DNA from: Winogradskyella bathintestinalis
Lineage (GTDB): Bacteria; Bacteroidota; Bacteroidia; Flavobacteriales; Flavobacteriaceae
Length of the DNA: 64,000 nt
Assembly (NCBI RefSeq): GCF_030407435.1
Contig: NZ_JASDDK010000001.1
Location: forward strand, 992,001 to 1,056,000
Direction of reading: 5' to 3'
The notes under the pieces are model-generated. The model had not been told where the DNA came from. It saw only the letters and a list, made by a program, of their open reading frames with translations, and did not search any database. This document shows positions 9,304 through 17,357 of this stretch, piece after piece. Numbering within the stretch: position 1 is the first letter of the stretch; each line of letters opens with the position of its first letter. A program made the translations under genes and the position numbers.

Positions 9304-9904
9304 CTTTGTCATGAATCTTAGTGTGTTTCCCATCATTCCAAAGTGTTAATATGTCAGTTGCCACGTGCGAACCACTTCCACATGCTATAGAAAACTGACT
9401 TCGCCATCCGGCTAAAGTACCTGCAACATACAGGTTTTCTTCAATAAGATGATCGTCATTTTTTAACCATATTCTATTTTTTTCAGTTGCAGCTCTAGGA
9501 TGCGGTTCTATATATTCTTCTATGCCTCTTATGGTCATCAAACTAGTATAACCGACAGCGATAACTACAATTTTAGAAAAATAAATGTTTTTATTGGTGG
9601 TAATTTCGAAGTGTCCTGGTTCTTTTTCAAGAGCTATTACTTTTTCCTTTTCGATTTGCAAAACGTGAGGATAAAGATTTGTCAGTTGAGCTTTACCATC
9701 TTTAAGTATATCTCTCCCTAAAGTGCCAGGTTCTAATCCTAAAACATTATTGAATAAGGCGTTTTGAAGATGCGATGTTTTTTGATGCATTATAATACCA
9801 ACTTGTTTGGTTTTAGCATACGGTTTGTCACCAGCAGAACCCAAGACTAAAGCGCAAGACAAGCCTGCAGCTCCACCACCGATAATTAAAGCATCGAAAA
9901 TCAT
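9293..9904 (-). CDS. Short FAD-dependent oxidoreductase (thioredoxin-reductase-like)
   Basis: This 203-residue protein starts with a dinucleotide-binding strand, DALIIGGGAAGLSCAL, and has a second FAD motif near the C-terminus (NLYVAGTLAGWRSQFSIACG), as in the pyridine nucleotide-disulphide oxidoreductase family. It is about 100 residues shorter than thioredoxin reductases. No CxxC redox pair and no second GxGxxG NADPH motif are visible, so the NADPH domain appears to be missing. The N- and C-terminal FAD halves join directly, which argues for a natural short form rather than a frameshift. The function is unknown. Its end overlaps the S41 peptidase gene by 11 bp in convergent orientation, and it follows the small membrane protein gene with start and stop touching. 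Confidence 0.75.
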   Translation of the reverse strand: MIFDALIIGGGAAGLSCALVLGSAGDKPYAKTKQVGIIMHQKTSHLQNALFNNVLGLEPGTLGRDILKDGKAQLTNLYPHVLQIEKEKVIALEKEPGHFEITTNKNIYFSKIVVIAVGYTSLMTIRGIEEYIEPHPRAATEKNRIWLKNDDHLIEENLYVAGTLAGWRSQFSIACGSGSHVATDILTLWNDGKHTKIHDKVIS

Positions 9905-10104
9905 TAGCGTCCTTTACTTAATTTTTCAATTTTTTTAGAAATTCTTAAAATTTGTAATAGTATAAGTGCGCATAGTGCAGCTACAATAGTAATAATAGCG
10001 GTTTGACTTTCTCCCTCAAAAAGCGCATTAAAATTTAACTTTGTGGCGTTAAAAATAATAAGTACTATGGCTATAACTGATAAAATTAATGTAAATATCT
10101 TCAT
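9904..10104 (-). CDS. Small two-helix membrane protein, unknown function
   Basis: This is a 66-residue protein with two hydrophobic segments, about 3-22 and 36-54, separated by a short polar loop (FEGESQ) and ending in a basic tail (ISKKIEKLSKGR). It lies 12 bp after marC and its stop touches the start of the FAD protein gene, so the three form a compact minus-strand unit. No family was recognised. The tight spacing and consistent strand are the main reasons to accept it as real. Confidence 0.65.
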   Translation of the reverse strand: MKIFTLILSVIAIVLIIFNATKLNFNALFEGESQTAIITIVAALCALILLQILRISKKIEKLSKGR

Positions 10105-10116
10105 GTTTAAATCGTA

Positions 10117-10698
10117 TTATGCTAGTAAGGCTTTAATGTTGTGCGCAAATAGTTTAACTGCGATGGCTAACAAAATTACACCAAAAACCTTTCGAACAAT
10201 CATTATACCATTGGCACCTATAACACGTTCAATTTTTGCTGAGGTTTTTAATACAATAAAAATAACGATAACATTACTAATTACCGCCACAATTATATTT
10301 TCGATAGCAAACTCTGCACGCAAAGATAGTAAAGTTGTTAGTGTCCCTGGGCCTGCCATTAAAGGAAACGCTAACGGAAACACAGAAGCTGTTACAGCAT
10401 TATGTTCTTCATCCTTATAAAGGGTTATGCCTAAAACCATCTCTAGAGCAATAAAGAAGATTACAAATGCACCAGCCACGGCAAAGGAATTCACATCTAC
10501 ACCTATTAAACTTAATAAACTTTTTCCAACAAATAGGAAAATAATCATTATTATTCCAGCAATTATAGAGGCTTTTCCGCTTTGAATATGACCTACTTTT
10601 TTTCGTAAATCAATAATAATTGGAATGTTGCCGACAATATCAATTACGGCAAAGAGAATCATAAAGGCTGTAAATATTTCTTTAAAGTTTAATTCCAT
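10117..10698 (-). CDS. MarC family integral membrane protein
   Basis: This 193-residue protein has about six membrane segments and the MarC signatures FTAFMILFAVIDIVGNIPI near the start and PLAFPLMAGPGTLTTLL in the middle. The molecular role of MarC proteins is not established. The original link to multiple antibiotic resistance in E. coli has not held up. It is the first gene of a three-gene minus-strand unit with the small membrane protein and the FAD protein. Confidence 0.88.
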   Translation of the reverse strand: MELNFKEIFTAFMILFAVIDIVGNIPIIIDLRKKVGHIQSGKASIIAGIIMIIFLFVGKSLLSLIGVDVNSFAVAGAFVIFFIALEMVLGITLYKDEEHNAVTASVFPLAFPLMAGPGTLTTLLSLRAEFAIENIIVAVISNVIVIFIVLKTSAKIERVIGANGIMIVRKVFGVILLAIAVKLFAHNIKALLA

Positions 10699-11150
10699 TT
10701 TTTTAGTATTTTATAAATTTGGGAATATCAAAAAAAAAGACTGTAAGTAAATGAAATACAGTTGTTTGAATATTCAAAGTATTTAGTGTTTTTGAAATTT
10801 TTTGCAAAGGTGCGACATTATTTGAGATTTACAATATTAAATTATTATTAAGTTTAAAACTTAGTGGTTCCTATAAATTTTAATACGTTTAAGCAATATT
10901 ATCGGTGTAGCAGATTGATTGCTATATTTTTAGGATTACAATATGAAACTTTAGTTGCACTTAAAACTTAAACAACTATTTTTGCATACTATTAAAAAAA
11001 CGAAATTACTGAGAATACAAAGTAATTGATTCGTTTAGAAGGATTAGCATGATTGAAAACCAACTTTAATTTACGATAATTTTTTTTTCGAAATTTTAGT
11101 CTACAAGGGGTAGTTTTATATTAATAATTTAGCATAAGAAGTAGTAATAA
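10699..11150. other. 452-bp divergent intergenic region marC / DUF3109 gene
   Basis: No gene is seen. It contains a consensus-like plus-strand promoter (10955-10984) followed by about 160 nt of AT-rich leader before the DUF3109 start. The leader has a short ATG frame (six residues, at 11050) that is too short to call a gene. No riboswitch or tRNA fold was recognised. Confidence 0.5.
10955..10984 (+). promoter_or_regulatory. Bacteroidetes-type promoter, long leader before DUF3109 gene
   Basis: TTG at 10955-10957 and TATTTTTG at 10977-10984 are separated by 19 bp, matching the flavobacterial TTG-N17-20-TAnnTTTG consensus. Transcription would start near 10990, leaving about 160 nt untranslated before the ATG at 11151. 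AT-rich DNA can give chance matches, so experimental support is needed. Confidence 0.5.
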
Positions 11151-11720
11151 ATGTTTCAACTCGGAAAAACCATAGTCTCAGAAGATATCATAGAAAAAGA
11201 TTTTGTGTGTAATCTTTCGGCCTGTAAAGGTGCGTGTTGCATTGATGGCGATGCTGGTGCGCCTTTAGATAAAGAAGAAGTGCAAATTTTAGAAGATATT
11301 TATCCTAAGGTAAAGCCATTTTTAAGACCAGAAGGTATTGAAGCTATCGCGGCTCAAGGGACATCAATAGTTACCGATTTTGGTGATTTTGAAACTCCAT
11401 TAATAAATGGAGCAGATTGTGCGTATGTAATTTTTGATGAGAAAAAAACGGCACTATGCGCAATAGAAGAAGCGTATAACCAAGGTGAAATTTCTTGGAA
11501 AAAACCGGTGTCCTGTCACTTGTATCCTATAAGGGTTAAAGATTATTCTGAATTTTCTGGTGTAAATTACGATAAATGGGAGATCTGTGATGATGCTTGT
11601 TCTTTAGGTAAAGAATTACAAGTACCAGTCTATAAATTTGTAAAAGAAGCATTGATTAGAAAATTCGGCGAAGATTGGTATGCTGAGTTGGAAAAGGTGG
11701 CTGAAAAAATGAATAGTTAA
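11151..11720 (+). CDS. DUF3109 family cysteine-rich protein
   Basis: This 189-residue cytoplasmic protein has conserved cysteine clusters: CNLSACKGACCIDGDAGAPL near residues 20-40, then single cysteines in GADCAYV, ALCAIEE, VSCHLYPIR, EICDDACS. This pattern is that of DUF3109, a Bacteroidetes family related to YkgJ-type putative metal- or Fe-S-binding proteins. No enzyme activity is established. It stands alone between marC (divergent) and the CHAT gene (convergent, 111 bp away). Confidence 0.85.
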   Translation: MFQLGKTIVSEDIIEKDFVCNLSACKGACCIDGDAGAPLDKEEVQILEDIYPKVKPFLRPEGIEAIAAQGTSIVTDFGDFETPLINGADCAYVIFDEKKTALCAIEEAYNQGEISWKKPVSCHLYPIRVKDYSEFSGVNYDKWEICDDACSLGKELQVPVYKFVKEALIRKFGEDWYAELEKVAEKMNS

Positions 11721-11831
11721 CGCTTAGGTGTAAAAATGTGTGAGATTATTACGTTACTTTCACATTTATAAAAATGTTTCAGAATTAGTAATTCTTATCT
11801 CATTAAGATTTACATGGTTTTCTTCTTAAAT

Positions 11832-14573
11832 TTATTTCTTACGAAAATATAATAGGATAATTACTAAAGCGGCAGCTATTCCTAAAGCTATCCATAGCCA
11901 ATAATTTATTTCTGAGTTAGGAAGCATTATAGCCTTATTGTCACCATTTATTACAAAGCCAGCCCAATAAAAGGATGTTTTAAGCATTGGGTTATCGGTG
12001 GTTTTTAAATAATTGAGTTTTGCCAGTTGAAGTGCTTCGGCTTTAGTTTTTCCTAATTTTAGTTCTTTATAAAACGCAACCATGATTTTTTGAGTAGCAT
12101 TATCTGGTGCACTCCATAAACTAGATACGGTTGTAGGTACTCCTGCTTGGGTAAAAGCTCTATGTAAAGAAACGATACCTTTATCTAACTCAAATTCTCC
12201 AACACCTGTATTGCAGGCACTTAACACTGCCATATCAGCTTTCAAATTCATGCCATATAATTCTTCTAAGTAGAGTTTGTTGTCCGTGTTTCCTTCTGTG
12301 AAAATAAGATGACTTAATTGGGGTGTGGTTGAGTTTAAGCTAGCGTGCATTGATAAATGCAATAATTGTCCGTCAGGTGCATAACGCCTAAAATTTTCTT
12401 TTGTGGCTGAATAGTCAGAAAAAGATGTGTTAGGAAATAGTTCGCTAATAAGTTTAGATTCTTTTTCGGCACCATCCAAACGGTACGAATTTCCTCTTAC
12501 TACCACATCTGTAGTCTCATCTGCAGCGGTTTCATAAGCTGGAGTAAAGATCATGAGTTTGGTGTTGTTTTCAGTCACTAAACTGTCATTTTTAATACTG
12601 TATTTTAGTAAAGCTAAATAAGGAGCATAGAGGACGGTTTTATTTTCTATTAAGTAGTTGTTGTTGCTATTTATCAAAGTTTCAAAAGGAAGCTTGTATA
12701 AATAGTCATCTGGTAATATATTTAGATGCTTAAATTTTTCTACTTGATTCGGAATTAACAAAGCGTAAAGTTCTTTTGCCTTTAGGGTTGCGTCAATTCT
12801 ATTTTTAATATCATTCAGGTATGACTTTGTTAAATCTAAGATCGCTTTTGAAGATCCTAAATTTTTTAGTTCTATGTTATTCTTACTTATAACAAATGTA
12901 TAAAGTGAATCCTTTATAGTTTCGTATCGTAAAGTGACTTCATCGTTAAGTAGTGACTGTTTAAAGTCTGATGTCTTAAAATCAGAGAAACTATATTTTA
13001 TAATGTTAGGATTTTTAGATTTAAAATTTGTTTTAAGTTGTTCAAGTTGTAGCTCTAATGTTGATATGGTACTATCCTCTTCTTTTATTCTGGCTTCAAT
13101 AAGGGCATTAGTTATTGCATACTCTTCAAATTTAAAATCATTTACAACATTAAGTTTTGAATAATTGCGTTGCTGTAGGAATTCTTGCCACTCAATAGTA
13201 TTCTCAATATTTTCGATGGTTTCTAAAAGTTGGGACACATAAAACTGTTGATCATCTTCATTAGCATGTGCAGTAAGTAAATTTGAAATAACTCGTTTAA
13301 ATAATGCTTTAGTTTTCTTTGTGGTTAATTTATTATCAATTGATTTTTGAAATTGGTTCAGGCTAATATTATTCCATGTATTGACTAGTTTTTTTACATC
13401 AGCATCGTTTTTTTTATGCTTATTAAATGCATCAGAAATATCTAAAAATAATGAGGTATAATCAACGATGTTTCTTGTTGAAAAATTAGAGTAATCGTTT
13501 TTTAATTCATCTTGTCCAGTATGAAATTCATCTAAAGTATCAAATACTAATTCCTTGGCATCGGCAACTTTGTCTAGTCCAAGCAATATAATCATACGTT
13601 GTGCAAGGTTAAAGTGGAACCTACGATCATTTTTTTTACTAATAGAAATTAATTTTGAATTGATTTTAAAAGCATCTTCAAATTTATTTTCAGCGATTAA
13701 AAATTCGCATTTCAGATGCATGGCTTCCTTAATATGATAGCTCATGCTTTTATCTTTACTGTATTTTTGTAATGTTTGGGCTATTATATCATAACCTTTT
13801 TTGAGTGCTGTTTTATCTCCTCTTTTGTAGGTATTATAATAATATTTTGTGAGCCTATTTGATGCACTTATATCAACGTATTTAAAATTTGGAAGCTCTA
13901 TTTTATTCGGGAATTTTCTTATTTTATTTATATAATACAAGATGGTACTCTCGTTGGTATCCGTTTCATATAAGCTCATTATGTTAGCCGTGTAAAAAGC
14001 CACCATTCTACTCGAATCAAAATTATTTTTTTCAAATAATTTATTTGCTTTATCTCGATACTCTTTTTGTTTTTTTGTATCTCCAAACGTTGAATTTAAT
14101 ATCATTAAACTTTCATATATAGAAAGTAAAAGATCCGTTGGAGGTTCTGATTTTAAGTTCTCTAAAATTGATAATGCTTCTTTAGTTTTGGTATATGCAC
14201 TCATTTCAAAACCTATGGGAACTTCCATGTAAGTACTAGATATAATTGTCTCTACTTTTAAAATTTGTCCTTCATCAGTGGAGGGAGACATATTAATAGC
14301 ACTATTAAATTTTTCTCTTAGCACCGGAATGTCCCAAGAATAAAATAAAGATTCTGCTTCTAGTAGAAATAGATTAGCTGCATATAAACTGTCTTTAGTG
14401 TTTTTTACAATAAGCCCTTTTTGAGCCTTAGTAACGATATTATTTAATTCTTTAGCTCCAGAAACAGATCGGTATTTTTCAGCGATTTGAAGGATACTAT
14501 CGCGCTCTTTAGTTTGTCCGGAAAGTGATAAAAAAGTATGAAATACGAGAAGTAACGTTAATAGTTTGCGCAT
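11832..14573 (-). CDS. Exported TPR-CHAT (caspase-like) protein with C-terminal membrane anchor
   Basis: This protein has 913 residues. A signal peptide (about 1-20, ending LSGQ) is followed by a long helical region that looks like degenerate TPR repeats (about 30-500), a CHAT domain (about 600-885) and one membrane helix near 892-910 with a basic tail RKK. The caspase-like dyad is present: His743 in LSMHASL and Cys787 in LSACNTGVGE. CHAT (caspase HetF-associated with TPR) proteins include proven proteases such as separase-like and gasdermin-activating enzymes. With signal peptide and tail anchor, the TPR and CHAT parts should face the periplasm. It follows a sigma-factor gene and an anti-sigma-like TPR gene on the same strand, 108 bp after the latter. 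Substrates are unknown. Confidence 0.85.
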   Translation of the reverse strand: MRKLLTLLLVFHTFLSLSGQTKERDSILQIAEKYRSVSGAKELNNIVTKAQKGLIVKNTKDSLYAANLFLLEAESLFYSWDIPVLREKFNSAINMSPSTDEGQILKVETIISSTYMEVPIGFEMSAYTKTKEALSILENLKSEPPTDLLLSIYESLMILNSTFGDTKKQKEYRDKANKLFEKNNFDSSRMVAFYTANIMSLYETDTNESTILYYINKIRKFPNKIELPNFKYVDISASNRLTKYYYNTYKRGDKTALKKGYDIIAQTLQKYSKDKSMSYHIKEAMHLKCEFLIAENKFEDAFKINSKLISISKKNDRRFHFNLAQRMIILLGLDKVADAKELVFDTLDEFHTGQDELKNDYSNFSTRNIVDYTSLFLDISDAFNKHKKNDADVKKLVNTWNNISLNQFQKSIDNKLTTKKTKALFKRVISNLLTAHANEDDQQFYVSQLLETIENIENTIEWQEFLQQRNYSKLNVVNDFKFEEYAITNALIEARIKEEDSTISTLELQLEQLKTNFKSKNPNIIKYSFSDFKTSDFKQSLLNDEVTLRYETIKDSLYTFVISKNNIELKNLGSSKAILDLTKSYLNDIKNRIDATLKAKELYALLIPNQVEKFKHLNILPDDYLYKLPFETLINSNNNYLIENKTVLYAPYLALLKYSIKNDSLVTENNTKLMIFTPAYETAADETTDVVVRGNSYRLDGAEKESKLISELFPNTSFSDYSATKENFRRYAPDGQLLHLSMHASLNSTTPQLSHLIFTEGNTDNKLYLEELYGMNLKADMAVLSACNTGVGEFELDKGIVSLHRAFTQAGVPTTVSSLWSAPDNATQKIMVAFYKELKLGKTKAEALQLAKLNYLKTTDNPMLKTSFYWAGFVINGDNKAIMLPNSEINYWLWIALGIAAALVIILLYFRKK

Positions 14574-14681
14574 AGTGTTTCTGTTAGGAATCGTAATATA
14601 CTGACTATTAAAATATTTTGTTTTATAAATGTAGAAATTTCTGTTCTTTTTAAGAATGAAAACAACGTGTTGTGATAATGT

Positions 14682-15398
14682 CTAATCCAATTGCTCTAAT
14701 AACTGCTCGGCTGCCTTTGTCTTATAAGTACCATTGTTTATCACTGCATTTAAACTCGCTTTAGCTTTCTTAGTGTTGTTAATTTTAATATAAGCGAGTG
14801 CTAAGTACCATTGTTGTTGGGTTTTTAGCTTTTGTGGTAACTCGTTATTTTGTTCCAATATTTTTATAGCTTCGTCATTCTTATTCAATTGTAATAAAAC
14901 ATTGGCTTTGTAAAAAGATATTGTAGCATTGTCACTTTCCTCCAAAAGAGCATTAAAATAATTAAGTGTCTCTTCATACTCCTTAGCTTCATAAGAAATA
15001 AAAGCCTTTGTTTTTAAATCGTTATAATCTTCTCCGCGCACAATTGGATGCACTACGTTTTCAAAGGGTTTAAAATTAGTTGCGAAAAGCGCCTCGTTAT
15101 CTAAGTTTGATGGTCCAAAATACCAAAAACTGGGTAGCGCTAATAATAAAATAATAGAAGCGGCAACAAGCCATTTTATATAAGTTTTTGATGATGTTTT
15201 TGTAGGATTTTCAATAGACTGTAGTTCTTCCTTTAATTGTGTTTGCGTTTCTTTTTTAATAACCGTTTTAAGGTTCTCTTGGAATTTAAACGCTTTTTTA
15301 AATTCGGTATCTGTGGTCAATAAATGGTCAAATTCCTTTTGCGCTTCAGGGGAAAGCGTTTTAGAAAAATAGTGCGCTATGAGTTGGTCTTTAGTCAT
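14682..15398 (-). CDS. Membrane anti-sigma-like protein with periplasmic TPR region
   Basis: This is a 238-residue protein. The N-terminal cytoplasmic part (1-70) contains a segment LSPEAQKEFDHLLTTDTEFK of the kind seen at the N-termini of Bacteroidetes anti-sigma proteins. One membrane helix follows (about 75-94), and the C-terminal part (about 125-235) consists of TPR-like helices (AKEYEETLNYFNALL, KNDEAIKILEQN, KKAKASLNAVI). The basic residues before the helix predict N-in, C-out topology. Its ATG is two bases after the stop of the ECF sigma gene, the usual place for a cognate anti-sigma factor. No zinc-binding HC motif is seen, so sigma binding is inferred from context. Confidence 0.72.
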   Translation of the reverse strand: MTKDQLIAHYFSKTLSPEAQKEFDHLLTTDTEFKKAFKFQENLKTVIKKETQTQLKEELQSIENPTKTSSKTYIKWLVAASIILLLALPSFWYFGPSNLDNEALFATNFKPFENVVHPIVRGEDYNDLKTKAFISYEAKEYEETLNYFNALLEESDNATISFYKANVLLQLNKNDEAIKILEQNNELPQKLKTQQQWYLALAYIKINNTKKAKASLNAVINNGTYKTKAAEQLLEQLD

Positions 15399-15400
15399 AA

Positions 15401-15952
15401 TTAGGGTTTAAAAATCAGGTCTTTAAGGGATTTTATACAACGCGATTTTTGGCTTTTTGCTACATCTTTATTCGAATAGTTTAATTCATTTGTAATTTCA
15501 TCAATAGTAAAGCCTCTATAATAGAACAGCGTTAGTATGGCTTTGCATTTTTCACCTAAACTTTTAAAGGCGATTTGTAATTTTTGCTGATCTTCTGATA
15601 AGTCTTCTATTAAATCTACTGCGTAATCAGTATCTATTTTTAAGCTCTCTAAAGTGGTATCCTCATCAATGGAATACATACTCTTTTGTTGCTTCAACCT
15701 TTTGAAAATCATGTATTTTCCAATACTAAACAAATAGGTTTTTAATTCACTTTTTAAATGGTCTAATTTTCCATTAACGGCATTATCATGTAACGCGATA
15801 ATAGCATCTTGATAAATATCAATAACCGTTGCTTCATCTAAAGGATATTTTTTTGCAAATCCAATAAAAGCTGTCTTGTAATCTAAATAAACGGACTTCA
15901 GAGCCTCTGAATTTCGTTTTTTTAAAGCTTCAACAAGAACCTTATCTACCAT
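15401..15952 (-). CDS. ECF-type sigma-70 family factor
   Basis: This 183-residue protein has the two-domain layout of extracytoplasmic-function sigma factors. Region 2 spans about 20-90, with DIYQDAIIALHDN and FSIGKYMIFKRLKQQ, and region 4 about 120-180, with LGEKCKAILTLFYYRGFTIDEITNELNYSN resembling a helix-turn-helix. It heads the sigma / anti-sigma-TPR / TPR-CHAT unit. A box reading TACTTTTG on the minus strand (15972-15979) fits a -10 element 20 bp upstream of the ATG. ECF genes commonly regulate their own operon and neighbouring envelope genes, and the divergent surface-protein operon from 16300 is a candidate target. Confidence 0.85.
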   Translation of the reverse strand: MVDKVLVEALKKRNSEALKSVYLDYKTAFIGFAKKYPLDEATVIDIYQDAIIALHDNAVNGKLDHLKSELKTYLFSIGKYMIFKRLKQQKSMYSIDEDTTLESLKIDTDYAVDLIEDLSEDQQKLQIAFKSLGEKCKAILTLFYYRGFTIDEITNELNYSNKDVAKSQKSRCIKSLKDLIFKP

Positions 15953-16299
15953 ATTAGTGTCATTAAGTTTTCAAAAGTAAACAACCAAAATTAAAAATAT
16001 TAAAAAGATTTAAGTCTTGTTTGCTTTTTTGGAACTAAGTAACCTAAAAGAAAATAAGCAGAAATGCAATTCATAAAAAAAGTGCAAATACGGTTAACTA
16101 ACAAATAGCCAAACAGAACCTGCAATAGGCGATGCTATTGCAATAAAAGAAGTACTGTTTTTAACGATGGCATTTTCTTTGACTTGTAACCATCTGATGG
16201 CTTGTGTTTTTATACAAAAGTAGGATGCTATATGAAGTTACTTATAAAAAAAATGCAATTTCTATGTTTACCTAGATCTAAATAGAACACTAAAGAGAA
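15953..16299. other. 347-bp divergent intergenic region, sigma factor / T9SS operon
   Basis: It holds minus-strand TACTTTTG boxes at 15972-15979 and 16216-16223 and a perfect 8-bp inverted repeat TGCAATAG / CTATTGCA with a 6-bp loop at 16121-16142. No gene is supported. The inverted repeat is not followed by a T-run on either strand, so it may be an operator rather than a terminator. Confidence 0.5.
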
Positions 16300-16803
16300 A
16301 TGAATATAAACTCAATTCTCATGAAAACACATCTTACATTGATTTTTTCTATTGGCTTTATGCTATTAGCTTCAGCACAAAGCATAGATAAACAAGTGGT
16401 TGCAACTGCAGGTAATACCTCTAGTAATGCATCACATAAATTAACAACAACAATAGGAGAACCTATTGTTGGTTTAGCAAGTACAACCGTTAGTATTAGT
16501 CAAGGTTTTTTAGCAGGAGCTGCAACCAATGAAACACTTTCTATTGAAACCTTAATTGATAGTCCTACCGTAAAACTATTTCCTAATCCTGTTACAGATA
16601 GTGTACATATAAGTATGCCAAATAACACCGAAGAAGTTGCCACAACAGTTTATGATATTACAGGGAAATTATTAACAGTACACACTTCAAATTCTGAATT
16701 GCAAACCTTAAATGTTAGTGCTTTTAATAATGGTGTATATATGATACAGCTTCAGTATAAGGACTCAAATAAAATAAAAACTTTTAAAATTATTAAAAAA
16801 TAA
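16300..16803 (+). CDS. Small T9SS-secreted protein with type A sorting domain
   Basis: This is a 167-residue exported protein. A signal peptide ends at about ASAQS, then a short Ser/Thr-rich region (TTIGEPIVG, VSISQGFLAG) and the T9SS type A C-terminal domain (about 90-167), with VKLFPNPVTDSVHI, YDITGKLL and a final KTFKIIKK. The ATG at 16321 (MKTHLTLIF...) gives a cleaner signal peptide and may be the true start. It is the first gene of a plus-strand run of envelope genes, with a 4-bp gap to the next lipoprotein gene. Secretion to the cell surface is expected, and the function of the short passenger part is unknown. Confidence 0.85.
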   Translation: MNINSILMKTHLTLIFSIGFMLLASAQSIDKQVVATAGNTSSNASHKLTTTIGEPIVGLASTTVSISQGFLAGAATNETLSIETLIDSPTVKLFPNPVTDSVHISMPNNTEEVATTVYDITGKLLTVHTSNSELQTLNVSAFNNGVYMIQLQYKDSNKIKTFKIIKK

Positions 16804-16807
16804 AATT

Positions 16808-17323
16808 ATGAAAAACCAATTTTTAAACATCACAAAAACAATTTTAGTAGCTCTTTTTATCTCAATGACATTTGTATCCTGTTCTTCTGATGATTCAGAT
16901 GCACCAGATGCTGATGGAGGAGGAGATGTAGAATTTTTCGCCAGAGTTAATGATGGGCAATTTACTGCAGATGATGTCATTGCAATAGGGTCAGTAGGCG
17001 TTGATTTCCTTTCTATTACAGCCACAAAAGATAATGGGGAGCATGTAGATATTACCATACCAAGTATAGAGTTAGGTACCTATACTGCAAGTGGTGATAC
17101 TGATACTCAGGTCATCTCTACGTATAAAACTAGTAATCCTGATGCAGCTTCTAGCACCTACACTGCAATGCAGGGCAGTTTTATTATTACAAGTAGTGAG
17201 CAAATTTCGACGTCTATGCGTAACATTCAAGGAACATTTTTCTTCACATATACCAGAGTCGACACATCTGAGGTTTACGAATTTACCGATGGGGAATTTA
17301 ATATTGACGTGCTCTACTTTTAA
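16808..17323 (+). CDS. Hypothetical lipoprotein
   Basis: This 171-residue protein has a lipoprotein signal peptide (lipobox FVSC, lipidated C25) followed by an acidic linker SSDDSDAPDADGG, a flavobacterial outer-membrane lipoprotein feature. The rest alternates short beta strands (FFARVNDGQFTADDV, LGTYTAS, TYTRVDTSEVYEFTDGEF), resembling the DUF6252-type lipoproteins common in Flavobacteria. The family assignment is tentative. It is tightly packed after the T9SS protein gene and 34 bp before the S74 gene. Confidence 0.75.
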   Translation: MKNQFLNITKTILVALFISMTFVSCSSDDSDAPDADGGGDVEFFARVNDGQFTADDVIAIGSVGVDFLSITATKDNGEHVDITIPSIELGTYTASGDTDTQVISTYKTSNPDAASSTYTAMQGSFIITSSEQISTSMRNIQGTFFFTYTRVDTSEVYEFTDGEFNIDVLYF

Positions 17324-17357
17324 TTCAAATACATTATAAATATCTAAATCATTAAAA

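Noticed and set aside
16121..16142. TGCAATAG / CTATTGCA hairpin as a terminator
   Set aside because: There is no T-run on either strand and both flanking genes read away. It is kept only as a possible operator within the intergenic description.
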